Shown here: piece after piece, positions 27,548 through 36,554 of the stretch
Layout of the letters: each line of letters begins with the position of its first letter
How positions within the stretch are numbered: position 1 is the first letter of the stretch
From: Succinivibrionaceae bacterium UBA3769
Lineage (GTDB): Bacteria > Pseudomonadota > Gammaproteobacteria > Enterobacterales > Succinivibrionaceae
Direction of reading: 5' to 3'
Assembly: GCA_002372325.1 (NCBI GenBank)
Contig: DFFT01000131.1
Coordinates: forward strand, 34,175-81,044
Length of the DNA stretch: 46,870 nt
Translations under genes and position numbers: made by a program
Notes under the pieces: generated by a model
What the model was told of the DNA's origin: nothing
The model's database searches: none
Seen by the model: the letters and a program-made list of their open reading frames with translations, nothing else

Positions 27548-28057
27548 ATGAAGAAACTGTTAACAGTTGCAGCATTATCAGCAGTACTGGCTTTTGGCTC
27601 CGTGGCAGCTCAGGCTCAGGAGCTGAAAATCGGTCTCTTCAATTACGGGTATGTGCTTTCCAAGATCCCCCAGACCAAGGCTGCTCAGGCCAAGGTTCAG
27701 AAGGCTCTGGATTCCAAGAAGCGCGCCCTGGACAAGATGGAAGCTGATTACAACAGCATTCAGAAGGCTCTCCAGAACCCCAATATTACTCAGGCTGATG
27801 CCCTCAAAAAGCAGAGAGATCTGCAGATGCTGGAGGCCGAGCTCAAGGTGAAGATTTCCGAATTCCGCGAAGAGGAGCAGAAGATCACCAGCAAGGAGCA
27901 GATGGACATCAACAAGAAGGTGCAGAGCGCCATCGATCAGGTAGCCAAGCAGAAGGGGCTTTCTGTGGTTTTCCGGGGCGAAGGAGCCGTTTATCTCGGT
28001 GATGAAACCCTGGATATTTCAGAAGAAGTTATCAGTGTTGTAAGCAAGTCCAAGTAA
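27548..28057 (+). CDS. skp: Periplasmic chaperone Skp (OmpH)
   Basis: Small periplasmic chaperone (169 residues) that holds unfolded outer-membrane proteins for BamA. A signal peptide starts MKKLLTVAAL and is cleaved after AQA near residue 25. The mature protein begins with a beta segment (LKIGLFNYGYVLSKIP), followed by long, lysine- and glutamate-rich helices forming the tentacle hairpin. ATG 27548 is chosen because it gives the signal peptide and AAAGGAA lies about 9 bases upstream; the frame extends upstream without function. It stands between bamA and lpxD as in E. coli but is bounded by its own promoter and terminator. Confidence 0.94.
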   Translation: MKKLLTVAALSAVLAFGSVAAQAQELKIGLFNYGYVLSKIPQTKAAQAKVQKALDSKKRALDKMEADYNSIQKALQNPNITQADALKKQRDLQMLEAELKVKISEFREEEQKITSKEQMDINKKVQSAIDQVAKQKGLSVVFRGEGAVYLGDETLDISEEVISVVSKSK

Positions 28058-28071
28058 TTTAACAGTTTTAG

Positions 28072-28101
28072 AACCCGTTTTAGATAAAAACGGGTTTTTT
28101 T
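28072..28101 (+). terminator. Intrinsic terminator after skp
   Basis: AACCCGTTTT (28072-28081) pairs with AAAACGGGTT (28087-28096) and is followed by a run of seven T residues. It separates skp from lpxD, which are usually in one operon. Confidence 0.92.
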
Positions 28102-28158
28102 GTTTAAAATAACAGAACAATACCGGTTTTGCTTCCGGACACGCAAGGATTTCTATAT

Positions 28159-29229
28159 ATGAGCATGCTGCTAAAGGATATTGCAGAGAAGATTGGCGGA
28201 AGGATTATCGGCAATGATGCCGCGGAAATCTCCCGCATCGCCAATCTGCAGACTGCTAACAAGGATGAGATAAGCTTTCTGTCGGACAAGAGGATGCATA
28301 AGTATCTGGCAGAATCCAAGGCCGGCGCCGTGCTGGTGAAGGAAGAGGATGTCCTCCAGGATTCCGGCATTACCTTTGTGGTGGTTCCGAATCCTTATGT
28401 GGCCTTTGCCCTGGTGGCTCAGATGTTTGACACCACGCCCCGGGCCTGCGCTCCCGGCATTCATCCCACCGCGGTTGTCGATCCCACGGCCGAAATAGAC
28501 GAAACGGCTTCCGTGGGTGCTCATGCGGTAATTGAATCCGGCGTTAAAATCGGAGCCGGAACCCAAATCGGCCCGAACTGCTTTGTGGGCAAGAATACCG
28601 TCATTGGCAAGAACACCAAGCTCTGGGCCAATGTATCCGTTTATCATAACTGCGTTATCGGGGACTCCTGTCTCTTTCAGTCAGGCTGCGTTATCGGTTC
28701 CGACGGCTTCGGCTATGCCAATGAACGCGGCGAATGGATCAAAATTCCGCAGCTGGGCCGGGTTGTTATCGGCAACAGAGTGGAAATCGGCGCCTCCACC
28801 GCCGTGGATCGCGGAGCCGTTGATGATACGGTTATCGAGGACAATGTTATAATTGACAATCAGGTTCAGATAGCCCATAACGATAAGATCGGCTACGGCA
28901 CGGCCATTGCCGGAGCAGCGGTTCTGGCGGGAAGCGTTGAGCTTGGCAAGTACTGCATTGTCGGCGGCACTTCGGTGTTTGACGGTCATATCAAAATCTG
29001 CGACGGCGTGGAAATCCTGGGCCAGGTGGGCAAGAATATCAATAAGCCCGGCAAGTATCACTCATTCCTGCCGGTTCTCGAAGCGGAAAAATGGTGGAAG
29101 CTTTTCCCCAAGATGTACAGCGTCGACAGGATCGCTGAAAAGCTTAAGGCACTGGAGAAGATTGTCCAGGAGCTTCGGCCTTCTGAAAAGGCAGCCGATG
29201 CAACAGATTCCAAAGACAGCAGCAAGTAA
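28159..29229 (+). CDS. lpxD: UDP-3-O-(3-hydroxyacyl)glucosamine N-acyltransferase LpxD
   Basis: Third step of lipid A synthesis; 356 residues (E. coli 341). A short N-terminal uridine-binding domain precedes a left-handed parallel beta-helix of hexapeptide repeats (for example VGAHAVIESGVKIGAGTQI). The catalytic histidine is in QIAHNDKIG. The C-terminus is a helical extension with a Lys/Glu-rich tail. ATG 28159 has AAGGAT eight bases upstream; an in-frame ATG at 28129 lies beside the skp terminator and lacks one. It starts the lpxD-fabZ-lpxA-lpxB operon. Confidence 0.97.
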   Translation: MSMLLKDIAEKIGGRIIGNDAAEISRIANLQTANKDEISFLSDKRMHKYLAESKAGAVLVKEEDVLQDSGITFVVVPNPYVAFALVAQMFDTTPRACAPGIHPTAVVDPTAEIDETASVGAHAVIESGVKIGAGTQIGPNCFVGKNTVIGKNTKLWANVSVYHNCVIGDSCLFQSGCVIGSDGFGYANERGEWIKIPQLGRVVIGNRVEIGASTAVDRGAVDDTVIEDNVIIDNQVQIAHNDKIGYGTAIAGAAVLAGSVELGKYCIVGGTSVFDGHIKICDGVEILGQVGKNINKPGKYHSFLPVLEAEKWWKLFPKMYSVDRIAEKLKALEKIVQELRPSEKAADATDSKDSSK

Positions 29230-29244
29230 GTAAAGGAAAAAGAA

Positions 29245-29715
29245 GTGACAGAGATTAATACACCTGCCAAGGATTTAGACATTCAGCAGATTTTGAATTT
29301 ATTACCGCATCGTTATCCGTTTCTTCTGGTGGACAGAGTGCTGAGCTACAACACCGAAGGAGAGCATAAGACGCTGCGGGGGCTTAAGAACGTTTCATTT
29401 AATGAACCGTTTTTTCAGGGACACTTCCCCGGCAAGCCGGTTCTTCCCGGAGTGCTCATTCTGGAGGCCATGGCTCAGGCTACCGGAATTCTGGCCTTTA
29501 CCATGGTAGGAAAGCCGGATCAGGACGAACTTTATTACTTTGCTTCCATTGATAATGCCCGGTTTAAGCGTCCGGTGCTGCCGGGGGATCAGCTGATCCT
29601 TGACGTGGAGTACCTGAAGGAGCGCCGCGGCATTGCCAAGTTTACCGGCGTGGCATCTGTGGACGGGCATGAGGTTTGCTCTGCCGAGCTGATGTGCGCT
29701 AAGCGCCGTGGCTGA
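29245..29715 (+). CDS. fabZ: 3-hydroxyacyl-ACP dehydratase FabZ
   Basis: Hot-dog-fold dehydratase of fatty acid elongation, 156 residues. The catalytic His60 (FFQGHFPG) and Glu74 (VLILEAMAQA) are present, and LLPHRYPFLLVDRV begins the fold. The start is GTG with AAAGGAAAAAG upstream. Its place among lpx genes links use of hydroxymyristoyl-ACP by lipid A and by fatty acid synthesis. Confidence 0.97.
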   Translation: MTEINTPAKDLDIQQILNLLPHRYPFLLVDRVLSYNTEGEHKTLRGLKNVSFNEPFFQGHFPGKPVLPGVLILEAMAQATGILAFTMVGKPDQDELYYFASIDNARFKRPVLPGDQLILDVEYLKERRGIAKFTGVASVDGHEVCSAELMCAKRRG

Positions 29716-29778
29716 TTGTGACTGGCGGTGACTGATTGTCAGCCAATAACTAATAAAATTAATGGTAAGGAGTTTTCC

Positions 29779-30567
29779 ATGATTGATGAGAGCGCTGTTA
29801 TTCATCCAACTGCCATTGTCAGTCAGGATGCGGTGATAGGGCCGCGGGTGCAGATCGGCCCCTGGACCTGGGTGGGCCCCGAGGTTGAGATCGGAGCGGA
29901 CACTCGTATTTCCTCCCATTGTGTTTTAAGAGGCCCTACCAAGATTGGCGAACGCAATCGGATATTCCAGTTTGCCACTCTGGGAGAGGACTGCCAGGAC
30001 AAGAAGTACAATGGTGAGAGAACCTTTCTGGAGGTGGGCGACGACAATGTGATTCGCGAGCATTGCACGCTGCACCGGGGCACCGCAGACGGAGGCTCCG
30101 TTACCAAAGTCGGCAGTCGCAATCTGTTTATGGTTAATGTTCATGTGGCCCATGACTGTCAGATTGGCGATGACTGTATTTTTGCCAATAATGCCACCTT
30201 GGCCGGCCATGTTCATATCGGGAACTGGGTTATTTTCGGCGGGCTGGCGGCCATCCATCAGTTCGGCCGGGTAGGCGATCATGCCTTTATTGCCGGCATG
30301 GCGGCTCTTAATCAGGACGTGCCGCCGTTTGTCATGGCGGCCGGTCATTACGCCAAGCCGTTTGGGATCAACAGGGAAGGTCTTAAGAGAAGAGGCTTTA
30401 CTCCGGAAGGAATTGCCGCTATCAGACATGCCTACATGATTGTGTACAAGGAAGGCCATACCATTCCCGAGGCGGTGGAAAAGCTTGAGGATCTGATAAA
30501 GACAGAGCCCGCCATTAAGCTGCTTTCCGACTTCCTTAAAGACAGCACCCGAGGTATTTGCCGGTAA
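29779..30567 (+). CDS. lpxA: UDP-N-acetylglucosamine acyltransferase LpxA
   Basis: First enzyme of lipid A synthesis; 262 residues, identical in length to E. coli. It is a trimeric left-handed beta-helix with hexapeptide repeats and a helical C-terminus. The catalytic base is His125 in VHVAHDCQIG. GVNIEGLKRRGF is conserved here as INREGLKRRGF. ATG 29779 has AAGGAG six bases upstream, so an earlier in-frame ATG at 29728 is rejected. lpxB begins 12 bases after the stop. Confidence 0.97.
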   Translation: MIDESAVIHPTAIVSQDAVIGPRVQIGPWTWVGPEVEIGADTRISSHCVLRGPTKIGERNRIFQFATLGEDCQDKKYNGERTFLEVGDDNVIREHCTLHRGTADGGSVTKVGSRNLFMVNVHVAHDCQIGDDCIFANNATLAGHVHIGNWVIFGGLAAIHQFGRVGDHAFIAGMAALNQDVPPFVMAAGHYAKPFGINREGLKRRGFTPEGIAAIRHAYMIVYKEGHTIPEAVEKLEDLIKTEPAIKLLSDFLKDSTRGICR

Positions 30568-30579
30568 GGAATTTCTTTA

Positions 30580-31752
30580 ATGTCCCCCGCTTCCCGCAAC
30601 CATCTGTATGCGCTTTCAGCGTGCGAGGCCTCAGGAGATGCTCTGGGGGCCGGGCTTATTCGTGAGCTTCTGAAAAGAGATCCTGAAGCTCGCTTTACCG
30701 GTATTTTCGGTCCGAAAATGCGCGCTGCCGCCGGTTCCTCCTATGAGCAGCTCTATGACATGGAAGAGCTTTCGGTCATGGGTATTGGCGAGGTCATAAA
30801 GTCTCTCCCCCGGCTTCTCAGAATTCGCAAAAATTTCAAATCTGCCGTGCTGGAAAGGAATCCGGATGTCTTTGTGGGAATTGACGGCCCGGATTTCAAT
30901 CTGTCCGTAGAGCTTTTTCTGAAAAAAAACGGCATTCATACGGTTCATTATGTAAGTCCCTCAGTATGGGCCTGGCGATCCGGAAGAATCTATAAGATCA
31001 AGGCCGCCACGGATATGGTGCTTTCCATCCTGCCCTTCGAGAAGGATTTTTACGCTAAGTATGACGCCCCCTGCACCTATGTCGGACATCGTCTCGCGGA
31101 AGAAATTCCTATGGAGTACCCGATTACCGCGGCCCGGCTGGAGCTCAACTTTTCCGAAAACGTCTTTAAGAGCAACATGATAACTGCGGTGCTTCCCGGG
31201 AGCCGGATTGCGGAAATTACCTTTCTGACTCCGGAATTTGCCGAAGCCTCCTATCTCCTCCAGAAGAGCTATCCCGGAATGCGTTTCATCTGCGCGGCCA
31301 CCTCCCTGGCCAAGGCCCGTCTTATCAGCAGACTGTGGCGGGAGCATGCTCCGTCCATTCCTCTTACCATCTGGATCGGCAAATCTCATGCGGTAATGGC
31401 AGCCGCCAATGCCGTGATTCTCTCCTCGGGCACGGCCACTCTCGAAGCCATGCTGCTTAAAAAACGCATGGTGGTCTGTTATATTATCAGCAAGATCACC
31501 GCTATGATCGGAAAGCGGGTTTTGAAGGTGGATATGTATTCTCTCCCGAATCTGCTGGCGGGGCGGCGCATTGTGCCGGAGCTTATTCAGGATGACTGCA
31601 ATCCGGTCAGGATCTGCGAAGAGGTGAAGAAGATTTACACTCAGGAAAACCGGGAGCAGATGATGGAATTTACCAGAATTCACAAGGAGCTCCGGATTGC
31701 TTCCGATGCCAAAGCCGCCGAGGCGGTGCTGAAGGTAATTGCCGCAGGATGA
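30580..31752 (+). CDS. lpxB: Lipid-A-disaccharide synthase LpxB
   Basis: GT-B fold glycosyltransferase (family GT19), 390 residues (E. coli 382), joining UDP-2,3-diacylglucosamine and lipid X at the inner face of the membrane. ACEASGDALGAGLI at the N-terminus, GIDGPDFNL, HYVSPSVWAWR and the C-terminal ILSSGTATLEAML are family signatures. AAGGAA lies before the start. It closes the lpx operon, with a terminator about 35 bases downstream. lpxH and lpxC are not in the window. Confidence 0.97.
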   Translation: MSPASRNHLYALSACEASGDALGAGLIRELLKRDPEARFTGIFGPKMRAAAGSSYEQLYDMEELSVMGIGEVIKSLPRLLRIRKNFKSAVLERNPDVFVGIDGPDFNLSVELFLKKNGIHTVHYVSPSVWAWRSGRIYKIKAATDMVLSILPFEKDFYAKYDAPCTYVGHRLAEEIPMEYPITAARLELNFSENVFKSNMITAVLPGSRIAEITFLTPEFAEASYLLQKSYPGMRFICAATSLAKARLISRLWREHAPSIPLTIWIGKSHAVMAAANAVILSSGTATLEAMLLKKRMVVCYIISKITAMIGKRVLKVDMYSLPNLLAGRRIVPELIQDDCNPVRICEEVKKIYTQENREQMMEFTRIHKELRIASDAKAAEAVLKVIAAG

Positions 31753-31785
31753 ACGAAGCGGAGCGGGAGAACCCGGATGTGTAGG

Positions 31786-31807
31786 AAACCTGCTTTGGCA
31801 GGTTTTT
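31786..31807 (+). terminator. Intrinsic terminator after lpxB
   Basis: AAACCTGC (31786-31793) and GCAGGTTT (31798-31805) form an 8-bp stem around TTTG, ending in TTTTT. Confidence 0.88.
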
Positions 31808-31856
31808 CAGTTTCAGCGCCGGCAAGGAATGAGCAGCCGGAAAGATATTTTTATGT

Positions 31857-31918
31857 TGTGGATAAGTCTGGGATTAACCTGTTAATAACTTACTGATAAC
31901 CTGTTGACAGATCTGGGA
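31857..31918. promoter_or_regulatory. DnaA box and iterated repeats upstream of rnhB-dnaE
   Basis: TGTGGATAA at 31857-31865 is the exact complement of the high-affinity DnaA box TTATCCACA. It is followed by two copies of TAACCTGTT (31875-31883 and 31897-31905), 22 bases apart, two copies of TCTGGGA (31867-31873 and 31912-31918), and a TTGACA at 31904-31909 that lacks a good -10. The 280-base gap holds no gene. Regulation of rnhB-dnaE by DnaA is an inference from these sites. Confidence 0.5.
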
Positions 31919-32032
31919 GCTCCGGTTTCCATGAAGCATGTTTTCCGTTGCCGCGCCGGATGTGGCTCATATCTTTATGCACGCTGCAGTTCCGCTATTG
32001 TCCGCTTAGCATATTAAAGTCTGAAAAACACT

Positions 32033-32719
32033 ATGAATAATAAAGAGCAGAAACCTCAGGCAGCGTCCTTCCGGTATCCGGAAATTCCGGGCATCAGGAT
32101 TTTTGCCGGCACGGATGAAGCCGGCCGCGGCCCTCTTGCTGGCAATGTGGTGGCCGGGGCGGTAATCCTGGATCCGGCCCGGCCCATCACAGGACTCCGG
32201 GATTCCAAGAAGCTTTCCGAAAAGAAACGTGAGGCCCTTTTTACCGAAATCACCGAGAAGGCTCTGGCCTTTGGCATCGGAGAATGCAGTCCTGCAGAGA
32301 TCGACTCCCTTAATATTCTCTGGGCGGCCATGCTGGCGATGGAACGGGCGGTGCAGGCTCTTAAGGTGAGACCGGATTTTGTGCTGGTTGACGGTAACCG
32401 CCTCCCCCGGAACCTGGGCATTCCGGCTCAGGCGGTGGTCAAGGGAGACGCTCTGGTGCCGGAAATCAGCGCCGCCTCGATTCTGGCCAAGGTTACCCGG
32501 GATCGGGAGCTTCGGGAACTGGATGCCCGGTATCCCGAGTACGGCTTTGCCCGGCATAAGGGTTATCCCACGGCGGAGCATCTGGCCCGGATCCGGGATC
32601 TGGGCGTGCTGTCCTGCTATCGGAAAAGCTTCCGTCCGGTGGCGGAAATTCTTGCGGCCAGAGACGGGAAATTTTCCGACGACATTCTGCTTCGCGGCAG
32701 GGAGGCCGAGTTATTCTGA
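32033..32719 (+). CDS. rnhB: Ribonuclease HII
   Basis: Removes RNA from RNA-DNA hybrids, including single ribonucleotides embedded in DNA; 228 residues (E. coli 198). GTDEAGRGPLAG with catalytic Asp28 and Glu29, RDSKKLSEKKRE, LVDGNRLP and SAASILAKVTRDR define the family. The N-terminus has about 15 extra residues before the core. No clear Shine-Dalgarno precedes the ATG, so the first 20 residues are the least certain part. Next to dnaE, as in E. coli. Confidence 0.95.
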   Translation: MNNKEQKPQAASFRYPEIPGIRIFAGTDEAGRGPLAGNVVAGAVILDPARPITGLRDSKKLSEKKREALFTEITEKALAFGIGECSPAEIDSLNILWAAMLAMERAVQALKVRPDFVLVDGNRLPRNLGIPAQAVVKGDALVPEISAASILAKVTRDRELRELDARYPEYGFARHKGYPTAEHLARIRDLGVLSCYRKSFRPVAEILAARDGKFSDDILLRGREAELF

Positions 32720-32783
32720 AGAGGCCTTTCCGGACGGATAACATTCTTCTCAGACTTCAGTTAAATAAAATCAGGAACGGGAT

Positions 32784-35700
32784 ATGAACACAGACGGCAG
32801 ATTTGTCCATCTTCATGTGCATACTGACTATTCATTCCATGACGGTCTTATGGATGTCAAGGCCGTGGTGAAAAAGGCTCAGGAGCTGGGCATGCCGGCC
32901 GTGGCCATTACGGATCGCATGAATCAGTGCAATTCCGTGAAGCTTTATGAGGAGTGCATCCCCCGGGGCATCAAGCCGATATTTGGCATTGAGCTCTGCG
33001 TTTATGACGATACGGTAGTGCGGGGCAAGAAGGAGTTTTTCACCATCGAGCTTCTGGCTCTTAACGAAGCCGGTTATCACAACATTGTGGAGCTCCAGGC
33101 AGACGGCTACCGGCAGGGAATTATTGACTACAATATCTGCGTTCCTCTCAGTAAAATCAAAGAGCGCTCCTTCGGGGTGGCCGCGCTCTCCGGCAGCATT
33201 GACGGCGATGTGGGCAAGTACATTCTGGAGGGGCGGCTGGATCTGGCGGAAAAGAGAGCCGCCATGTACAAAACTCTCTTTCCGGATTCCTACTACCTGG
33301 AGCTGACCCGCATGGATCGTCCCGGGGAAGAGCGCTACATCGAGGCGGCTCTTAATCTGGCCCAGAAGCTGGATCTCCCGGTTATCGCCACCAACTATGT
33401 GCAGTTTGCCCGGGAGGAGGATTACGAAATCCACAACATTCGGGTAGCCATTCAGGACAAGGTCACCCTGGCGGACAAAAACTGGCATCCTCCCTATACT
33501 CCGAAGATGTACATGCGTTCCCAGGAGGAGATGGCGGAGCTTTTCAGTGATATCCCCGAGGCCGTGCAAAATACCGTCTACCTTGCGGCGCGCTGCTCGG
33601 TTTATATGCATCTCGGCAAGAACTTCCTCCCCAAATTCCCCACCGGAGGTCTTTCTGATGCCGAGTTTCTCAAAAAGGAATCCTATCAGGGGCTGGAACA
33701 GCGCCTGGAATTCATGTATCAGGATCCCGAAGTCCGCCGCCAAAAGCGTCTTGATTACCTCATCCGGCTGGAAAAGGAGCTCAAGGTTATTATTCAGATG
33801 GACTTCCCGGGTTACTTTCTCATCGTGATGGAATTTATTCAGTGGTCCAAGAAGCACAATATCCCCGTGGGGCCGGGACGCGGATCCGGCGGCGGTTCTC
33901 TAGTGGCCTTCTGCATCGGCATTACCGATTTTGATCCCTTGCCCTTTGATCTCCTGTTCGAGCGCTTCCTGAACCCGGAGCGTGTGTCCATGCCCGACTT
34001 TGACGTGGATTTCTGCATGGATAACCGCGGCAAGGTGATTCAGCATGTGGCGGATCTTTACGGCCGGCAGTCGGTGTCCCAGATCATTACCTTCGGCACT
34101 CTGGCGGCCAAGGCCTCGGTGAAGGCGGTGGCCCGGGTGATGGGAAAATCATATTCCTTCGGCGACCGGCTGGCCAAACTGCTGCCTAAAAAGGTCAATG
34201 ACAAGCTGGATTATACGCTGACGGAGGCGTTGGCTCCCCCGAAGGATCCCGCTGACGATGCCGCCAAAGCCTTTCGGGAAAAGTATGCCGAGGATGAGGA
34301 AATTCGCGAGGTGGTGGATAAGGCCATCCGGGTGGAGGGGCTTACCACCTCTCACGGCAAGCATGCCGGGGGCGTGGTGATCTCTCCCTCGGTGATCACC
34401 GATTTCGCGCCGCTGATGTGCGATGACGACGGCGGGGACTTTAAAACCCAGTTCGACAAGCATGACGTGGAGGAAGCAGGTCTGGTTAAATTCGACTTCC
34501 TGGGACTCCGCACCCTGACTATTATCCGCTGGGCTCTGGATATGATAAACGAGCGGATGAAGCGGGAGGGGAAGCCTCTCGTGGACATTCGGAGGATTGA
34601 TCTCGCGGATCCCCTGTCCTATGAAGTTCTTAAAACCACCGAAACCACGGCGGTGTTCCAGCTGGAATCCCGGGGCATGCGGGAGCTTATCGGGAAGCTG
34701 CAGCCGGACTGCTTCGAGGACATCATCGCCTTAGTGGCTCTTTACCGCCCGGGCCCCCTGGGCTGCGGCCTTGTGGATAACTTTGTCAACCGGAAGCATG
34801 GCAAGGAAGAAATTGCCTATCCGGATCCGGAGTTTCAGCATCCGTGCCTCGAGCCCATTCTGAAGCCCACCTACGGCGTCATTATCTATCAGGAGCAGGT
34901 AATGCAGATCGCCCAGGCCATGGCCGGATACAGTCTGGGCGGGGCCGACATTCTGAGGCGCGCCATGGGCAAGAAGCAGATGGACGTGATGCAGAAGCAA
35001 AGGGCCAAGTTCCGGGCCGGAGCGGTGGAAAAGGGCATTGACGGCGATCTTGCCATGAAAATCTTCGACATGGTGGAAAAGTTTGCCAAGTACGGCTTTA
35101 ATAAATCCCATTCCGCGGCTTATGCGCTGGTGTGCTTTCAGACGCTGTGGCTCAAGGCGCACTATCCGGCGGAATTCCTGGCGGCCATGATGACGGCTGA
35201 TAAGGAAAACGCCGACAAGGTGGTGTCCTACATCAATGAGTGCCGCCGCCTGAAAATCCCCGTGGATCCCCCTGATATCAATGAAGGCAACGTGCATTTT
35301 ATTGTTAATGACAAGGGACATATCGTCTTCAGTCTGGCGGCGGTTAAGGGCGTGGGGGAATGGCCGGTGAAGGCCATTATGGAGGAGCGCAAAAAGAAGC
35401 CCTTTACCAGCATTTTTGATCTCTGCCGCCGCATTGATCGCATGTCCATGAGCCGCCGGGTGCTGGAGGCTCTCATCAAGGCCGGGAGTCTGGACAGAAT
35501 AGGGCCGCACCGGGCGGCTCTCATGGCGGCGGTGGATGCCGCTCTCAGGCTTAATACCGAGTCCTCCAAAGACAGAGAATCCGGAGAAATGGATTTGTTC
35601 GGAGGGATGATGTTCTCGGATATTGCCGACCCCCCTTATCCGGAGGTCAAGCCTTATCCTGACAAGATTAATCTCTCGGGGGAGGTGGAAACTCTGGGAC

Positions 35701-36338
35701 TTTATCTTACCGGACACCCCATGGATCGCTACCGGAATGAGGTACTCCATTTCAGCGGAGCCAAGCTGGGAGAATTAAGAGCCTCCGACGGCGGTTACGG
35801 CGAGGAAAAGAAAAAGGTGATTGTCGCCGGCATTATCCAGCATTTGGAATGCCGCACCACCAAAAGCGGCAATCAGTTCATGCAGGGCCGTCTTATCGAT
35901 TATACCGGAGAGGTGCTGTTCTCGCTGTGGCGGGACAAGTTTGACAAATACCGGAATCTGGTGCGGGATGACATGCTGGCGGTATTTTACGGCACGGTGG
36001 GATATGATAATTACAATAAAGGCGTGGAAATCCGGGTGGATGAGATCATTAACATCTGCGAGGCCCGGCATCGTTACGGGAGAGCGGTGCGGATCTGCCT
36101 TAACGATACCCTGATGAAAAAGGAAAACGAGATGAACCTTATCAGGGATGCGGTGTTCCGCTACCCCGGATCCATGCCTCTGGAAATCCTTTATGAAAAG
36201 GAAAACGGCGCCATGCTGGTGCAAAGTCATTATCAGGTGGAGCCCTGCGATGAGCTTTTGGATGATCTCCGGTACTATTGCGATGGCAAGGCTGCTGTGT
36301 CCTATGTGGAGCCGCAAAAGCCGGTGTTTCAGGTTTGA
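32784..36338 (+). CDS. dnaE: DNA polymerase III alpha subunit DnaE
   Basis: Replicative polymerase catalytic subunit, 1184 residues (E. coli 1160). The N-terminal PHP domain starts HLHVHTDYSFHDG. The polymerase motif GPGRGSGGGSLVAFCIGITD precedes MPDFDVDFC with catalytic Asp405 and Asp407, and the third is Asp571 in LVKFDFLGLR. Helix-hairpin-helix, clamp-binding motif and OB fold follow. The internal clamp-binding peptide reads EMDLF at residues 935-939, with Glu where the consensus has Gln. Start has AGGAACGGG upstream. rnhB lies 64 bases before it without a terminator. Confidence 0.98.
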   Translation: MNTDGRFVHLHVHTDYSFHDGLMDVKAVVKKAQELGMPAVAITDRMNQCNSVKLYEECIPRGIKPIFGIELCVYDDTVVRGKKEFFTIELLALNEAGYHNIVELQADGYRQGIIDYNICVPLSKIKERSFGVAALSGSIDGDVGKYILEGRLDLAEKRAAMYKTLFPDSYYLELTRMDRPGEERYIEAALNLAQKLDLPVIATNYVQFAREEDYEIHNIRVAIQDKVTLADKNWHPPYTPKMYMRSQEEMAELFSDIPEAVQNTVYLAARCSVYMHLGKNFLPKFPTGGLSDAEFLKKESYQGLEQRLEFMYQDPEVRRQKRLDYLIRLEKELKVIIQMDFPGYFLIVMEFIQWSKKHNIPVGPGRGSGGGSLVAFCIGITDFDPLPFDLLFERFLNPERVSMPDFDVDFCMDNRGKVIQHVADLYGRQSVSQIITFGTLAAKASVKAVARVMGKSYSFGDRLAKLLPKKVNDKLDYTLTEALAPPKDPADDAAKAFREKYAEDEEIREVVDKAIRVEGLTTSHGKHAGGVVISPSVITDFAPLMCDDDGGDFKTQFDKHDVEEAGLVKFDFLGLRTLTIIRWALDMINERMKREGKPLVDIRRIDLADPLSYEVLKTTETTAVFQLESRGMRELIGKLQPDCFEDIIALVALYRPGPLGCGLVDNFVNRKHGKEEIAYPDPEFQHPCLEPILKPTYGVIIYQEQVMQIAQAMAGYSLGGADILRRAMGKKQMDVMQKQRAKFRAGAVEKGIDGDLAMKIFDMVEKFAKYGFNKSHSAAYALVCFQTLWLKAHYPAEFLAAMMTADKENADKVVSYINECRRLKIPVDPPDINEGNVHFIVNDKGHIVFSLAAVKGVGEWPVKAIMEERKKKPFTSIFDLCRRIDRMSMSRRVLEALIKAGSLDRIGPHRAALMAAVDAALRLNTESSKDRESGEMDLFGGMMFSDIADPPYPEVKPYPDKINLSGEVETLGLYLTGHPMDRYRNEVLHFSGAKLGELRASDGGYGEEKKKVIVAGIIQHLECRTTKSGNQFMQGRLIDYTGEVLFSLWRDKFDKYRNLVRDDMLAVFYGTVGYDNYNKGVEIRVDEIINICEARHRYGRAVRICLNDTLMKKENEMNLIRDAVFRYPGSMPLEILYEKENGAMLVQSHYQVEPCDELLDDLRYYCDGKAAVSYVEPQKPVFQV

Positions 36339-36554
36339 TGTATTTTCGGAACAGGCCTGCTCCAAGCAGGAGTTTCTGAACCGGCAATCATCTCTCAGGC
36401 ACGACTTTTATGAAGCGATTTGGGAATTTGTTCTTTCTGTCTCGTATTTTGCCGGATCGTGGGTTAGAATTATGTATTTGATTTCTGATGCTGTAACATT
36501 ACAGTCGCTACTGAAGGCTTTCCGCTCCGCCGGAGCAGTTTACAGGGTTTACGC

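Noticed and set aside
31904..31932. TTGACA upstream of rnhB as a promoter
   Set aside because: The -10 position reads TTCCAT, only three matches, so I did not list it as a separate promoter.
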